This document shows positions 1-8,939 of a stretch of DNA of 64,000 nucleotides, piece after piece. Location of the stretch: positions 1 to 64,000 of the forward strand of contig CANMLS010000002.1 of the NCBI GenBank assembly GCA_947498785.1, in the 5' to 3' direction. A program made the position numbers and the translations under genes. The stretch's first letter is position 1. The number at the start of each line of letters is the position of its first letter. Source of the stretch: an uncultured Aquimarina sp. (lineage in GTDB: Bacteria > Bacteroidota > Bacteroidia > Flavobacteriales > Flavobacteriaceae). The notes below the pieces were generated by a model. The model had not been told where the DNA came from and did no database searches. It was given only the letters and a program-made list of their open reading frames with translations.

Positions 1-63
1 AGAAGTTAAGCCCATTAGCGCCAATGGTACTACAATCGTGGGAGAGTAGGTCACCGCCTTCCT
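1..63 (+). rRNA. rrf: 5S ribosomal RNA, 3' end (partial)
   Basis: The first bases match the conserved 3' half of bacterial 5S rRNA, including the GGGAGAGTAGGTCACCGCC stretch, and the sequence runs straight into a rho-independent hairpin. The 5' part and the rest of the rRNA operon lie to the left of the window. The 3' end is placed at about base 62 by comparison with typical 5S ends; the exact base is uncertain by a few nucleotides. Confidence 0.9.
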
Positions 64-65
64 TG

Positions 66-98
66 AAACCCTTCAATATTACATTGAAGGGTTTTTTT
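66..98 (+). terminator. Rho-independent terminator of the rRNA operon
   Basis: An 11-bp perfect stem (AACCCTTCAAT / ATTGAAGGGTT) with a 5-base loop is followed by a run of T. It lies directly behind the 5S end and is the expected rRNA operon terminator. On the minus strand the following bases are poorer in T, so it may only partly stop the leftward transcript of the peptide gene. Confidence 0.9.
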
Positions 99-199
99 AT
101 ACCTAAATCTAAAGAAAATGTAAATGTGAAGAGAATAGAATAGAATTAATGTGAAATTCTATAAAGGAGGAGAGAAATCTCACTTCTACAAATTACAGT

Positions 200-406
200 T
201 TAATAAGCACTAAGGCAACATCCTCTAAAACAAAAAACAGGAAATCCAGATAGTAGTGGTGTGCATTGTGATGCATTAGTACAACTTTCCCCAGTAGATC
301 CACTTCCATTGGAGTTACATTGGTTAGAATGAGAACCAATAATATTAGATTGTTCTTTTTTGGTAAGTTGTTGAATCCCTTTTACGGTTAAAATTTTTGA
401 ATACAT
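200..406 (-). CDS. Cys-rich small peptide with GG-type (bacteriocin-like) leader
   Basis: The 68-residue product has two parts. Residues 1-25 end in LTKKEQSNIIGS, which resembles the leaders of Bacteroidota GG-type natural-product/bacteriocin-like precursors (L-[ST]-K-x-E-[QL]-x-x-I-x-G-G), with the second Gly replaced by Ser. Residues 26-68 form a Gly/Ser/Asn-rich core with six Cys at 30, 42, 48, 59, 63 and 64 (C-x11-C-x5-C-x10-C-x3-CC), which suggests a disulfide-bonded mini-protein. In this family such leaders are normally cut by a C39-peptidase ABC exporter; none is encoded in the window. The gene lies 60 bases behind the hybrid kinase gene in the same direction, so co-transcription is possible. 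Function is unknown; toxin, signal peptide or secreted structural peptide are all open. Confidence 0.6.
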   Translation of the reverse strand: MYSKILTVKGIQQLTKKEQSNIIGSHSNQCNSNGSGSTGESCTNASQCTPLLSGFPVFCFRGCCLSAY

Positions 407-466
407 AATTATTTTGAGTCTTAAGATTACTACTAATATACTTAAAAACTTGAAAAGTATTCTTGT

Positions 467-2674
467 TTAGGATGCTTTTGAAATAGAGGTATTAAGGTTT
501 AGTTCAATTTTCTTAAAGAATTCTTCATTTTTATATGGTTTTCTCATAAAATCACTAAAACCAGAATCTGGATGAAGTATTGCTTTTATGGTATCCTGAG
601 TATCTGAAGCGGTCAATGCAATAATAGGTATATGGGGGTTAAATGCTCTAATTATTTTAGTAGATTCTATTCCTCCCATCTTTGGCATATTTAGATCCAT
701 TAAAATAAGGTCATATTTCTTTTTCTTTACCATTTCGATTGCTATAAGTCCATTATCGGCAATTTCAGAATAATACTCTTTTGATTTGAGAATATTTTGT
801 GTAACTATTTGATTTATTTTATTATCCTCAACTATTAGAACGTTATAATCTTTAGTGTTAAGAGAAATACACTTTTTAGCATTATTTATTTCATCGTTGG
901 TTTGGTTTGTTTTGTGAATTTCGAAAGAAATAGTGAAATAGAATGTGGACCCCTTTCCTGGAGAACTTTTAATTTTTATATCACCTCCATGGAGGCTAAC
1001 TAAATTTTTGACGATATGCAATCCAAGACCTGTGCCTGTGGTGTGATCTTTAAAATTAGCTTGAGAAAACTTCTCAAAAATCAGCTCTTGTTTATCTATG
1101 GAAATTCCTCTTCCATCATCCTTTATTTCAAAGGTTATTTCAACTTTATTATCCGTAATGATTGGGTTTATAAAATTCAACCAAATATTTCCGTTCTTAG
1201 TAAACTTATTGGCATTACTAATTAGATTGATTAAAATCTGAGATAATCTTACAGCATCTCCAATAAGTTGATTAGGGATATGAGGATCAAGATTTAGGTG
1301 TAAAGTATTGCCGTTTTTTTCTGCTTGATATTCAAATGAGTTTTTAATATCATCTGCGAGGTTTTTGAGATCGTAACTAGATTTATCAAGGTGTATTTCA
1401 TAGGATTCCATTTTGGTAACTTGTAATACATCATTAATAAGATTAAGTAAGTGATCTGCCGAGAATTTCATGAGTTTTATAAACTTATGATTTTCTTCAT
1501 CTTTTATTCGTTCCATTAAAATTGATGATAGGCCAACTACTCCATATAATGGGGTTCTAAGTTCATGACTAACGGTGGAAGTAAATTTTGTTTTTACAGC
1601 GGCCAGATGATCAGATTTTTCTTTTGAAATTTTAAGTTCTTTATTTCTTAAAGCAAGAGATTGTCCAAGGGTTTTTATTTTTCTATGGTTGTAGATAAAG
1701 AAACAAAAGAATATTAAACACAATATAAGCAGAGAAATAGTGAATATAGATATAGTTTTAGATTGTTTAGCTTTTTTAGTTTCTACAGTGTTTTTTTCTT
1801 CGCTTACAGTTAATTGTTTTTTATATTGATGAGCCTCTAGTTTTTCTATATCGAGAGCAGTTTGATGATGCTTAGTGTATTTTTTTAGAATTGCATATGC
1901 TTTATCTTCTCTTCCAATTTTGACCAATAAATCTTCATATTTTTTATAAATAGTCATGGCCTGCCTGAATAATTGTTTTTTTTCGGTTATAGTAGCTGCT
2001 CGTTCATAATACTTTATAGCACTATCATATTGTTTATAGTGATAGTAATATTCTCCATAACTGGCATATGTAGTAGCTAACCGTGAAATTTCTTGTCGAT
2101 CCTTGATAAAATATTTCTTACATTTTTCTAATAGATTGTAAGCTTTTTTATATTTTTTTGTTTTTATATAAATATTAGCAAGGCTTAGTGCTAAAACATG
2201 TTGATATTTTTTATTTAGATCATTAGAGTTATCGTATATATGCTTTATTTTCTTAAGAGCTTTTTTGGGTTTGTTAAATCCGTTTATGTAGATCAAAGCA
2301 ATGTTATTATCTATGTCTATAGATAATTCTGGATACCCATCAAGTTCTTTTATAAATAACTCAGCAATCTTATAATTTTTAATTGCTTCTTTGTAATCTT
2401 GATTTGTATAATAAACTTTTCCTAAAGCATTATATGAACACGCTTTTAGGTAATATTTTTGCTTAGGATTAAATTTTTCAGAAACATCAATTACCGTTTC
2501 AATAGTCATGATACGACTAGCTCTTCCTAATGAATTGAATTGGTCTTCAGTATGAATAATAATGTTTTCTAATTCAGAAAACGACATTTCTTCATATTCA
2601 TGTTGAGCATATGTAATTGAATAAAATAAATAAAAGCATATAGAGATTATATGATATTTTTTAATTTTTATCAT
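467..2674 (-). CDS. Hybrid sensor histidine kinase with periplasmic TPR domain and receiver domain
   Basis: Domains in order: signal peptide (1-23), TPR-like helical repeats (about 25-290), one membrane segment (about 308-329), HisKA with phospho-acceptor His370 in the SHELRTP motif, HATPase_c with N-box near 483-489, DDGRG at 519-523 and GTGLGL near 547-552, then a receiver domain from about 611 with acceptor Asp660 and conserved Lys712. The TPR part should lie in the periplasm and sense an unknown input. There is no DNA-binding output domain, so the signal must pass by phosphotransfer to an unlinked regulator. The small Cys-rich peptide gene follows in the same direction and is a candidate partner by position only. 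The ATG start is preceded by a signal peptide and a perfect -7 element. Confidence 0.93.
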   Translation of the reverse strand: MIKIKKYHIISICFYLFYSITYAQHEYEEMSFSELENIIIHTEDQFNSLGRASRIMTIETVIDVSEKFNPKQKYYLKACSYNALGKVYYTNQDYKEAIKNYKIAELFIKELDGYPELSIDIDNNIALIYINGFNKPKKALKKIKHIYDNSNDLNKKYQHVLALSLANIYIKTKKYKKAYNLLEKCKKYFIKDRQEISRLATTYASYGEYYYHYKQYDSAIKYYERAATITEKKQLFRQAMTIYKKYEDLLVKIGREDKAYAILKKYTKHHQTALDIEKLEAHQYKKQLTVSEEKNTVETKKAKQSKTISIFTISLLILCLIFFCFFIYNHRKIKTLGQSLALRNKELKISKEKSDHLAAVKTKFTSTVSHELRTPLYGVVGLSSILMERIKDEENHKFIKLMKFSADHLLNLINDVLQVTKMESYEIHLDKSSYDLKNLADDIKNSFEYQAEKNGNTLHLNLDPHIPNQLIGDAVRLSQILINLISNANKFTKNGNIWLNFINPIITDNKVEITFEIKDDGRGISIDKQELIFEKFSQANFKDHTTGTGLGLHIVKNLVSLHGGDIKIKSSPGKGSTFYFTISFEIHKTNQTNDEINNAKKCISLNTKDYNVLIVEDNKINQIVTQNILKSKEYYSEIADNGLIAIEMVKKKKYDLILMDLNMPKMGGIESTKIIRAFNPHIPIIALTASDTQDTIKAILHPDSGFSDFMRKPYKNEEFFKKIELNLNTSISKAS

Positions 2675-2694
2675 TCAATTCGGTTTTGGGTGCT

Positions 2695-2702
2695 CAAATA
2701 TA
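2695..2702 (-). promoter_or_regulatory. Bacteroidota -7 promoter element upstream of the hybrid kinase
   Basis: On the minus strand these bases read TATATTTG, a perfect TAnnTTTG element, about 20 bases before the kinase ATG. No TTG was found at the ideal distance for the -33 element, so promoter strength is uncertain. It would also serve the Cys-rich peptide gene if the two are co-transcribed. Confidence 0.5.
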
Positions 2703-2868
2703 TAAAAAAAACATGTAAAAGCGGATAATACGTAAAATAAATACGGTATAACGATATTTTTTTGTTAAATATTTGTTGTTAAAGAAGGAATAATACTACT
2801 TTTTTATTTGATTTTAGAAAATGTAGATTTATGGAAGCACCTATAATTTTGATATAGATTGTATGTAT

Positions 2869-5829
2869 TCATGCATATCTGGGATCAGATATATAATCTT
2901 GTTTTACAATTTTTACAACTTCAATGCTTAAAAAACTAAATTCCTCAACTACTTTTCCATATATACGGTAAATACCTCTACCTTTTAATTTATATTTCTC
3001 TTGTATTTTTGGAAATATTACCGTGTCAAAAATGTTTCCGGATTGATCTAAAAATGTTCCAAAAGCCATACGTTTTCCAGAATGAGTTTTAGTGTTTTTC
3101 ATGGCAATTAAGTATCCATAGATATCTATGAATTTATTAAGGTATTCATGAAGTTGATTAGCACTATTCTTATTTTTTGGAGGGGAAGTTAATATTTTGT
3201 AATACCCAGCAAGAGGAAATCCAAAAGATTCAATTTGTTCGAATGCGTTTTCCAGCTCTGAAGTTTTTAATTCAGGAAGTTTGTATTCTGTACGTTTCTC
3301 TTTAAAAAGGAGAGTTTGATTGTATTGTTGAGTAGGTGCACCATTGATTTTAAAGTGAGCTTCCCATAATAGTTCGTGTTTATTTTTTTTGGTGAACTTG
3401 AAAGCGTCAATTTTGATAAGAATGCTTATCTGTTCTATGCTTATTTGTACTCTGTCAATAAAATTATCCAAAGAGATATAGGAGCCATTTTTCTTTCGAT
3501 CTATTAAAATAGCTTGAGTAGTTTTGAGATCTAGGTTTCTTAGAATCATTAGCCCTAAGAATATGTTTTTGTCTATAAGGGTATGCTCATGGTTACTGTT
3601 GTTAATGCATGGAGTTTGTATTGTTGCTCCTAACATTTTGGCTTCATGAAGGTATACTTCGGGACGATAGAAACCTCCTCCATTATTGATTGTGGCGACT
3701 AAATATTCTAATGGAAAATACGCTTTTAAAAACAAGCTTTGGTAACTTTCTACAGCATATGATGCAGAATGACCTTTTGGGAATGCATATCCTGCAAAAC
3801 TAGCTACTTGATTCCAGATTTCATGAATTAGAGATTCTGAATATCCTTCGTTTCTACAATTATTTATAAATTTTTCTTTTACATCTTTGAACTCTTTTCG
3901 GGACCTGAATTTACCACTCATACCTCGTCGTAATACATCAGCCTCATCCAATGTTAATTTTGCAAAAAAATGCGCTACTTTAATTACGTCTTCTTGATAT
4001 ACCATAATTCCATAGGTTTCATTCATTAAGTCAAGCATGATTGGATGAGATTTTTTTCTTCTTTCTAGATCATGTTCACGTAAAATATACTCTCGCATCA
4101 TACCACTTTTTGCTACACCAGGTCGTATAATTGAGCTTGCAGCTACTAATCCTAAATAGTTATCTGTTTTTAATTTGCTTAATAACATTCTCATCGCGGG
4201 AGATTCAACATAAAAGCATGCTAGGCATCTAGCTTCTCTTATTAAAGCATTAATCTTTGGATCATTTTTAAATTTTTTGATGTCATGAATATCAAAATCG
4301 GCTGCTTCTGGTTGGTTGTATTTAATAATTTTTATAGCATCCTTAATTTTTGCTAATCCACGTTGGCCTAGAATATCAAATTTATATAATCCTAAGTCTT
4401 CTGCTATGATCATATCATAGTGTACTGTTGGAAATCCTTTTGGAGGTAAATCTGTAGCAGAATAAAAATGTAATGGATGTTGACTAATTAGTATGCCACT
4501 AGCATGAATGCTAAGATAATTAGGAATCCCCTGAATAAGATTACTATAAATAATAACTAATTTGTGAATATGGTCAAGAGTATTGTAGTCATAATCACCT
4601 TCACTTAATTTATCAATTTCAAATTTTGGGAGGCCAAATACTTTTCCGAGTTCTCTTACGGCACCTTTATAGTGAAATGTAATATACGTTCCTAATAGTG
4701 CTACATTATCGAACTCTTCAAAGATAAATCGTGTAATGTCCTGTCGATCTTTCCAAGAAAAATCAATATCAAAATCAGGGGGGCTTGTACGATGAGTATT
4801 TATAAATCGTTCAAAATATAAATCTAATTCTATAGGGTCTACATCTGTAATACGAAGTAAGTATGCAACAATACTATTTGCTCCACTACCTCTGCCTACA
4901 TAATAATATCCTTTGCTTTTTGCATAAGAGATAATTCTCCAATTGATTAAAAAATAGGAGACAAACTCCATTTTTGTTATTAGAGACAATTCTTTTTCTA
5001 ATCTATCTAGTACTCCTTGTTTTGGATTTGGATATCGATACAAGAGCCCTTTTTGACAAAGTTCTCTTAATAGAGCGCTATCTTCCTTAATAGTACCAGT
5101 ATATGTTTTTTGATTAAGAGAGGGTTTGTTTTTAGAAAAATCAAAATCAATAACACAGTTTTTCTGAATTACAAGGGTATTTTTAATAATGAAGTCAAAT
5201 TCTGAGAATTTTTCTTTTATTTTATGATAGGGAATCATTTTTTCTGAAAAACAAGCTTGTTGGGTTTCAGGTAATCGACTTAGTAAAATATTATTGTCGA
5301 TGGCTCTTAACAGGCGATGAGCGTTAAAATCTTTTTTGTTTCTGAAAGTAACAGGCTGTAATATTACTAATTTATGTTTTAAGCTTTTTAATATAGAAAG
5401 ACGTAGTTTAGGAATGTTGTTTATCGATACGCCAATAAATTCATTATCCAAAAATTCAGTTTTATTTAACGATATAACTTTTTGAATAGGGTATATGATG
5501 TACGCTTGCTCAAAAGTCGGAGCTATTTCTGGGAAATTGATTTTTTCATGAGAATGATATGATAAGAAATCATTTAATTCTTTATATCCTTCATTGTTTT
5601 TGGCAAGACCTATGTATAAGGCCTTATGGTCGTTTCTAAAATCTATTCCTATAATTGGTTTGATTTTATGCTCTTTTGCTTTTCTTATAAAATTAAGACA
5701 AGCTGAAGTATTGTTAATATCAGTTAATGCTAGACATGTTATATTGTTTTCTTCGGCTAATGTTAAGAGATCTACTTCAGAAAAGACTCCAAAACGTAAA
5801 CTGTAATATGAATGGCAATTGAGGTACAT
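2869..5829 (-). CDS. dnaE2: Error-prone DNA polymerase III alpha subunit (DnaE2/ImuC type)
   Basis: C-family DNA polymerase of 986 residues, much shorter than the replicative DnaE of Bacteroidota. Order: PHP-like N-terminus, palm with PDFDIDF catalytic aspartates near residue 350, the YQEDV and FPKGHSASY motifs of the polymerase core, tandem helix-hairpin-helix region, and a C-terminal OB fold. The first PHP metal motif reads NCHS where active PHP domains have HxH, so the PHP metal site is probably degenerate, as expected for a polymerase without this exonuclease. It follows dinB by 54 bases in the same direction. The pair is the usual Bacteroidota translesion (mutasome) cassette; the replicative dnaE should lie elsewhere. 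Confidence 0.9.
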   Translation of the reverse strand: MYLNCHSYYSLRFGVFSEVDLLTLAEENNITCLALTDINNTSACLNFIRKAKEHKIKPIIGIDFRNDHKALYIGLAKNNEGYKELNDFLSYHSHEKINFPEIAPTFEQAYIIYPIQKVISLNKTEFLDNEFIGVSINNIPKLRLSILKSLKHKLVILQPVTFRNKKDFNAHRLLRAIDNNILLSRLPETQQACFSEKMIPYHKIKEKFSEFDFIIKNTLVIQKNCVIDFDFSKNKPSLNQKTYTGTIKEDSALLRELCQKGLLYRYPNPKQGVLDRLEKELSLITKMEFVSYFLINWRIISYAKSKGYYYVGRGSGANSIVAYLLRITDVDPIELDLYFERFINTHRTSPPDFDIDFSWKDRQDITRFIFEEFDNVALLGTYITFHYKGAVRELGKVFGLPKFEIDKLSEGDYDYNTLDHIHKLVIIYSNLIQGIPNYLSIHASGILISQHPLHFYSATDLPPKGFPTVHYDMIIAEDLGLYKFDILGQRGLAKIKDAIKIIKYNQPEAADFDIHDIKKFKNDPKINALIREARCLACFYVESPAMRMLLSKLKTDNYLGLVAASSIIRPGVAKSGMMREYILREHDLERRKKSHPIMLDLMNETYGIMVYQEDVIKVAHFFAKLTLDEADVLRRGMSGKFRSRKEFKDVKEKFINNCRNEGYSESLIHEIWNQVASFAGYAFPKGHSASYAVESYQSLFLKAYFPLEYLVATINNGGGFYRPEVYLHEAKMLGATIQTPCINNSNHEHTLIDKNIFLGLMILRNLDLKTTQAILIDRKKNGSYISLDNFIDRVQISIEQISILIKIDAFKFTKKNKHELLWEAHFKINGAPTQQYNQTLLFKEKRTEYKLPELKTSELENAFEQIESFGFPLAGYYKILTSPPKNKNSANQLHEYLNKFIDIYGYLIAMKNTKTHSGKRMAFGTFLDQSGNIFDTVIFPKIQEKYKLKGRGIYRIYGKVVEEFSFLSIEVVKIVKQDYISDPRYA

Positions 5830-5883
5830 TTAGCATCAAGTTGTACAATATGTGTTATTTTCTGTATTCGTTATTAAAAAAAC

Positions 5884-7095
5884 TCATTGTTTTCTGTGCG
5901 CTAATACAATTGGTGGCTGACCATTAAAAGGGTTTTGCATCCTACCAATTGTAGATGATCCTATAGCTGCAGCTCTGATCACACTTCGATCTCCGTACCG
6001 AATTCTGATATTGTCTAATGCTCGATACAGATTAAGTTGTTTCTCGTCATCTTCAAACAAATTAATTTGATAATTACCACTTACCAAATGACTAAATCGT
6101 ATGCCTATCAATCGTACTAATAATCTTTTTTGATATAATTTATCGAATGTTTCGAGAATTTTAGGAATGAGAATATGATCTCCGCTTGTGTATGGGATTT
6201 TTATTTGTTTAGTGTATGTATTGAAATCAGAATACCTGATTTTTACGGCAACGCAAGCAGTTAATTTATTTCCTCTTCGCAATTGATAAGAAAGGTTTTC
6301 TGTCATAGCAATAAGAATATTTCTAAGCTTGTAAATGTCTATAGTATCTTTATCAAATGTTCTTTCTGTAGAGATTGATTTACGCTCAGAAAAGGAAACA
6401 ACGGGAGTATTGTCTATTCCATTAGCTCTTTTCCATATTGTTAACCCATTTACTCCTAATACTCCTTTCATGACATCTACGGGCATATTTTGGATAGTTT
6501 CAATGTAACGAACACCTAGATTTCGGAGTGTATAATAGGTTTTATCTCCTACCATTGGTATTTTTTTAATTGATAGAGGAGCTAAAAAAGGCTTTTCTGT
6601 ACCAAAATCTATTTTCAATTGACTATTAGGCTTAGCTTCATTGGTTGCTACTTTAGAAACTACTTTATTGCAAGAAAGGCCAAAAGATATGGGAAGGCCA
6701 GTTTCTGTAATTACTTTTTGACGAAGTTCTGAGGCATACTTATAAGAACCGAAAAATTTATCCATACCAGAAAGATCTGCGTAGAATTCATCGATACTAG
6801 ATTTTTCAAAAACAGGTACTTTTTCTTTAATAATTTCTGTTACCAGATCCGAATATTTACTGTATGTTCCTGCATTTCCTTTGATGACTATAGCTTCTGG
6901 GCAAAGTTCTTTTGCTATTTTCATAGGCATGCCAGAATGTATACCATAAACTCTCGTTTCATAGCTACATGCAGCTACAACACCACGATCACTTACACCA
7001 CCTACGAGTAGGGGTTTATTTTTTAATGTACTATTGATGATGCGTTCTACAGATACATAAAATGTATCCAAGTCAAGGTGTAATATAGTTCTCAA
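5884..7095 (-). CDS. dinB: Y-family DNA polymerase IV/V (translesion)
   Basis: Y-family polymerase with the palm motif HLDLDTFYVSVER at the N-terminus, the steric-gate region followed by AACSYETR, and the catalytic SSIDEFYADLSG motif. A QINLF peptide near the C-terminus fits the beta-clamp binding consensus. There is no ATG near the start. The frame extends to a TTG at 7122, but a promoter -7 element lies at 7120-7127, so translation from there is unlikely. The TTG at 7095 gives a product starting MRTILHLDLDT, which fits family starts. No ImuA or S24/LexA-type regulator gene is next to it, unlike many Bacteroidota cassettes. Confidence 0.93.
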   Translation of the reverse strand: MRTILHLDLDTFYVSVERIINSTLKNKPLLVGGVSDRGVVAACSYETRVYGIHSGMPMKIAKELCPEAIVIKGNAGTYSKYSDLVTEIIKEKVPVFEKSSIDEFYADLSGMDKFFGSYKYASELRQKVITETGLPISFGLSCNKVVSKVATNEAKPNSQLKIDFGTEKPFLAPLSIKKIPMVGDKTYYTLRNLGVRYIETIQNMPVDVMKGVLGVNGLTIWKRANGIDNTPVVSFSERKSISTERTFDKDTIDIYKLRNILIAMTENLSYQLRRGNKLTACVAVKIRYSDFNTYTKQIKIPYTSGDHILIPKILETFDKLYQKRLLVRLIGIRFSHLVSGNYQINLFEDDEKQLNLYRALDNIRIRYGDRSVIRAAAIGSSTIGRMQNPFNGQPPIVLAHRKQ

Positions 7096-7109
7096 ATAAT
7101 AAAAATTAT

Positions 7110-7139
7110 GGAATAATTCCAAATATAAGGAATTATTCC
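7110..7139 (-). promoter_or_regulatory. Promoter with twin-palindrome operator of the dinB-dnaE2 cassette
   Basis: Two copies of the pseudo-palindrome GGAATWATTCC lie at 7110-7120 and 7129-7139 with centres 19 bp apart. Between them the minus strand reads TATATTTG (7127-7120), a perfect Bacteroidota -7 element, so a protein bound to either copy would cover the promoter. Transcription should begin near 7112, leaving a short leader before the TTG start at 7095. No clear TTG -33 element is seen. This is the arrangement expected of a repressor-controlled damage-inducible promoter; the binding protein is not known. Confidence 0.6.
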
Positions 7140-7207
7140 GTTAAAATAATAGCTTTGAGATCAATTTTATTGATAATGGATAATAAAGTGCATAGAGTAG
7201 GTATCAA

Positions 7208-7238
7208 AAAAACGACACCTTTTACGGGTGTCGTTTGA
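7208..7238 (-). terminator. Rho-independent terminator behind the coiled-coil protein gene
   Basis: Stem AAACGACACC / GGTGTCGTTT with a short loop at about 7210-7236; the minus strand continues into a T run. It ends the transcript of the 273-residue protein gene and separates it from the dinB promoter. Confidence 0.85.
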
Positions 7239-7280
7239 AAAAATTCTATTTTGGGGCTACAAAATAAAATTAAGCGGTTA

Positions 7281-8102
7281 TTAATTTTCTGCCATGTTAT
7301 AACCTGCAAATTGTTGCATAGCGGTCTTGGTAAGTTCTTTTGCTCTATTGACATAGAAATTCTTTGTGTCATCTAGAGATTCATTTTTTAAATCATTTTC
7401 ACTTCTTACATAATCAGCTTGTGATTCAAATTTAGATTCTTCATTTAGAACAACACTTAATTCTTGTAAAGCGCTTTCTAATTTGTGTAGTGCTTGTTCT
7501 GCTTTTGACTTAATTAGAGATTGCTCTTTTAACTCAGCAGCACGTTTAGCCTCAAATTCAGCTTTTTTTCTACTTTGTTCGGCTATTTGTTGTTCTAATT
7601 CTTTTTGTTCAATTTCTAACTGGCGACGCTTAGCTTCTAATTCCTTTTGTTTATTAGATACCTCTAGCGTTGCTTCTGCTAATTCATTTTCTTTTATATT
7701 AGATGCTGTTTCTCCTACTTCATCATAACTATCTGCATTTGCTTGACAAGATGTTAATTGTTCTAGAAGTTTAGAACCTAATTCTTTAGCTCTTTTTGCA
7801 AAAAACCTGCTACGTTCATACGTGTCTTGTTCTAATGAACTTTCCATATCAACTCTAGCTTTATAAGCTATTTCATTAGCTTTCTTACAATTACATTGAT
7901 TAGCTAAGTTTTCTACTTTTTGAAAAGATTCTATGGCTTTATCTGCATATTCCTGAGTATGGAAAACATTATTTGCACCGTGTGCTTTCTTACTATGAGA
8001 GTACGCATAACTAGCTGCAGTTAAAGCGTCTTCGTACATGTTTTGAGCATTAGTTTTAAAGATAAAACACAATAATAATAAGATAAATGCAATCTTTTTC
8101 AT
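7281..8102 (-). CDS. Secreted coiled-coil protein of unknown function
   Basis: 273 residues. An N-terminal signal peptide (about 1-19, ending NAQ) is followed by a helical region with Tyr/Ala/Lys-rich segments and four Cys, then a long charged coiled coil (about residues 128-215, rich in E, K, Q, A, R), and a short helical C-terminus. The protein should be periplasmic or outer-membrane associated. No catalytic motif is visible and I do not recognise the family. It is a single-gene unit with its own terminator. Confidence 0.75.
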   Translation of the reverse strand: MKKIAFILLLLCFIFKTNAQNMYEDALTAASYAYSHSKKAHGANNVFHTQEYADKAIESFQKVENLANQCNCKKANEIAYKARVDMESSLEQDTYERSRFFAKRAKELGSKLLEQLTSCQANADSYDEVGETASNIKENELAEATLEVSNKQKELEAKRRQLEIEQKELEQQIAEQSRKKAEFEAKRAAELKEQSLIKSKAEQALHKLESALQELSVVLNEESKFESQADYVRSENDLKNESLDDTKNFYVNRAKELTKTAMQQFAGYNMAEN

Positions 8103-8398
8103 TCTTTGGGGTCTTTTAAATCACAGAGCAATAATACAATATTTTATTTGTAAAATCTAAAAAAAAGGTCATTAATCGGCAATAAAATGTATTTTATCTT
8201 GATTTTTACGGGTAAACCTTAATTTTAGTGATAAATATCCTACTGTTTATTGAAAGCTTCAGGTAATTGTATGTAGATTTTATGAAATAAAACGTTGATA
8301 TTTGATTAATATTTTATAATAACAGTTGAAAAATAAATTTATAACTTAAAAAATATATATTTTGTAAGTTAATTATGTATATTACGTCTAAACGGCCC

Positions 8399-8908
8399 AT
8401 GAAACAATTAATCATATCATCGATAAATCATAACCTAAACAATGCTATTGCTCTATTAGATGCAATAGATTCAGATACTTATAAGAATACTTCGGTAGGA
8501 CCATATTATTCTAGTATAGGCTCTCATGTACGTCATACTCTCGATTTTTTTGATTGTATTATTGATGGATTGGATTCTAATAATATTGATCTAACTGCTC
8601 GCAAAAGAGATGAAACTTTGTCTACAGATAGAAAGTTAGCAATAGATTATATATATCAACTTCAGGAAACGTTGTTATCTTATGTAAATGTAAATACTGA
8701 TTATTTGATCCATGTCACAGATAATATGGGACAAGGAAAAGTGACTGTTAATTATACTTTAGAAAGTATTTTAGCACATGCAAATAGTCATGCGACGCAT
8801 CATTATGCTATTATAGGGTATATTCTTGATCATTTGAATGTAGAAATCAAAATTAATGGATTTGGTTATAATCCTACATCTCCTGTCAATAAAAGAGAAG
8901 GTATATGA
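8399..8908 (+). CDS. DinB/YfiT-fold protein (putative metal-dependent transferase)
   Basis: About 169 residues, with the four-helix DinB-superfamily pattern: an early His in GSHVRHTLDF and a late HATHH cluster would form the metal triad. Family members include thiol transferases such as bacillithiol transferases, but the substrate cannot be told here. An in-frame ATG also exists at 8375. The ATG at 8399 is preferred because a -7-like sequence ends at 8364, leaving almost no leader for the earlier start, and because MKQLI is a typical N-terminus. This protein is unrelated to DinB polymerase despite the family name. Confidence 0.82.
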   Translation: MKQLIISSINHNLNNAIALLDAIDSDTYKNTSVGPYYSSIGSHVRHTLDFFDCIIDGLDSNNIDLTARKRDETLSTDRKLAIDYIYQLQETLLSYVNVNTDYLIHVTDNMGQGKVTVNYTLESILAHANSHATHHYAIIGYILDHLNVEIKINGFGYNPTSPVNKREGI

Positions 8909-8939
8909 CTGAAAAATAGGATTCATTTCTTTATAGGGT

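Noticed and set aside
7133..7372. Minus-strand open frame of 79 codons behind the coiled-coil gene
   Set aside because: It spans the terminator at 7208-7238 and overlaps the end of the real gene in another frame; composition is not protein-like.
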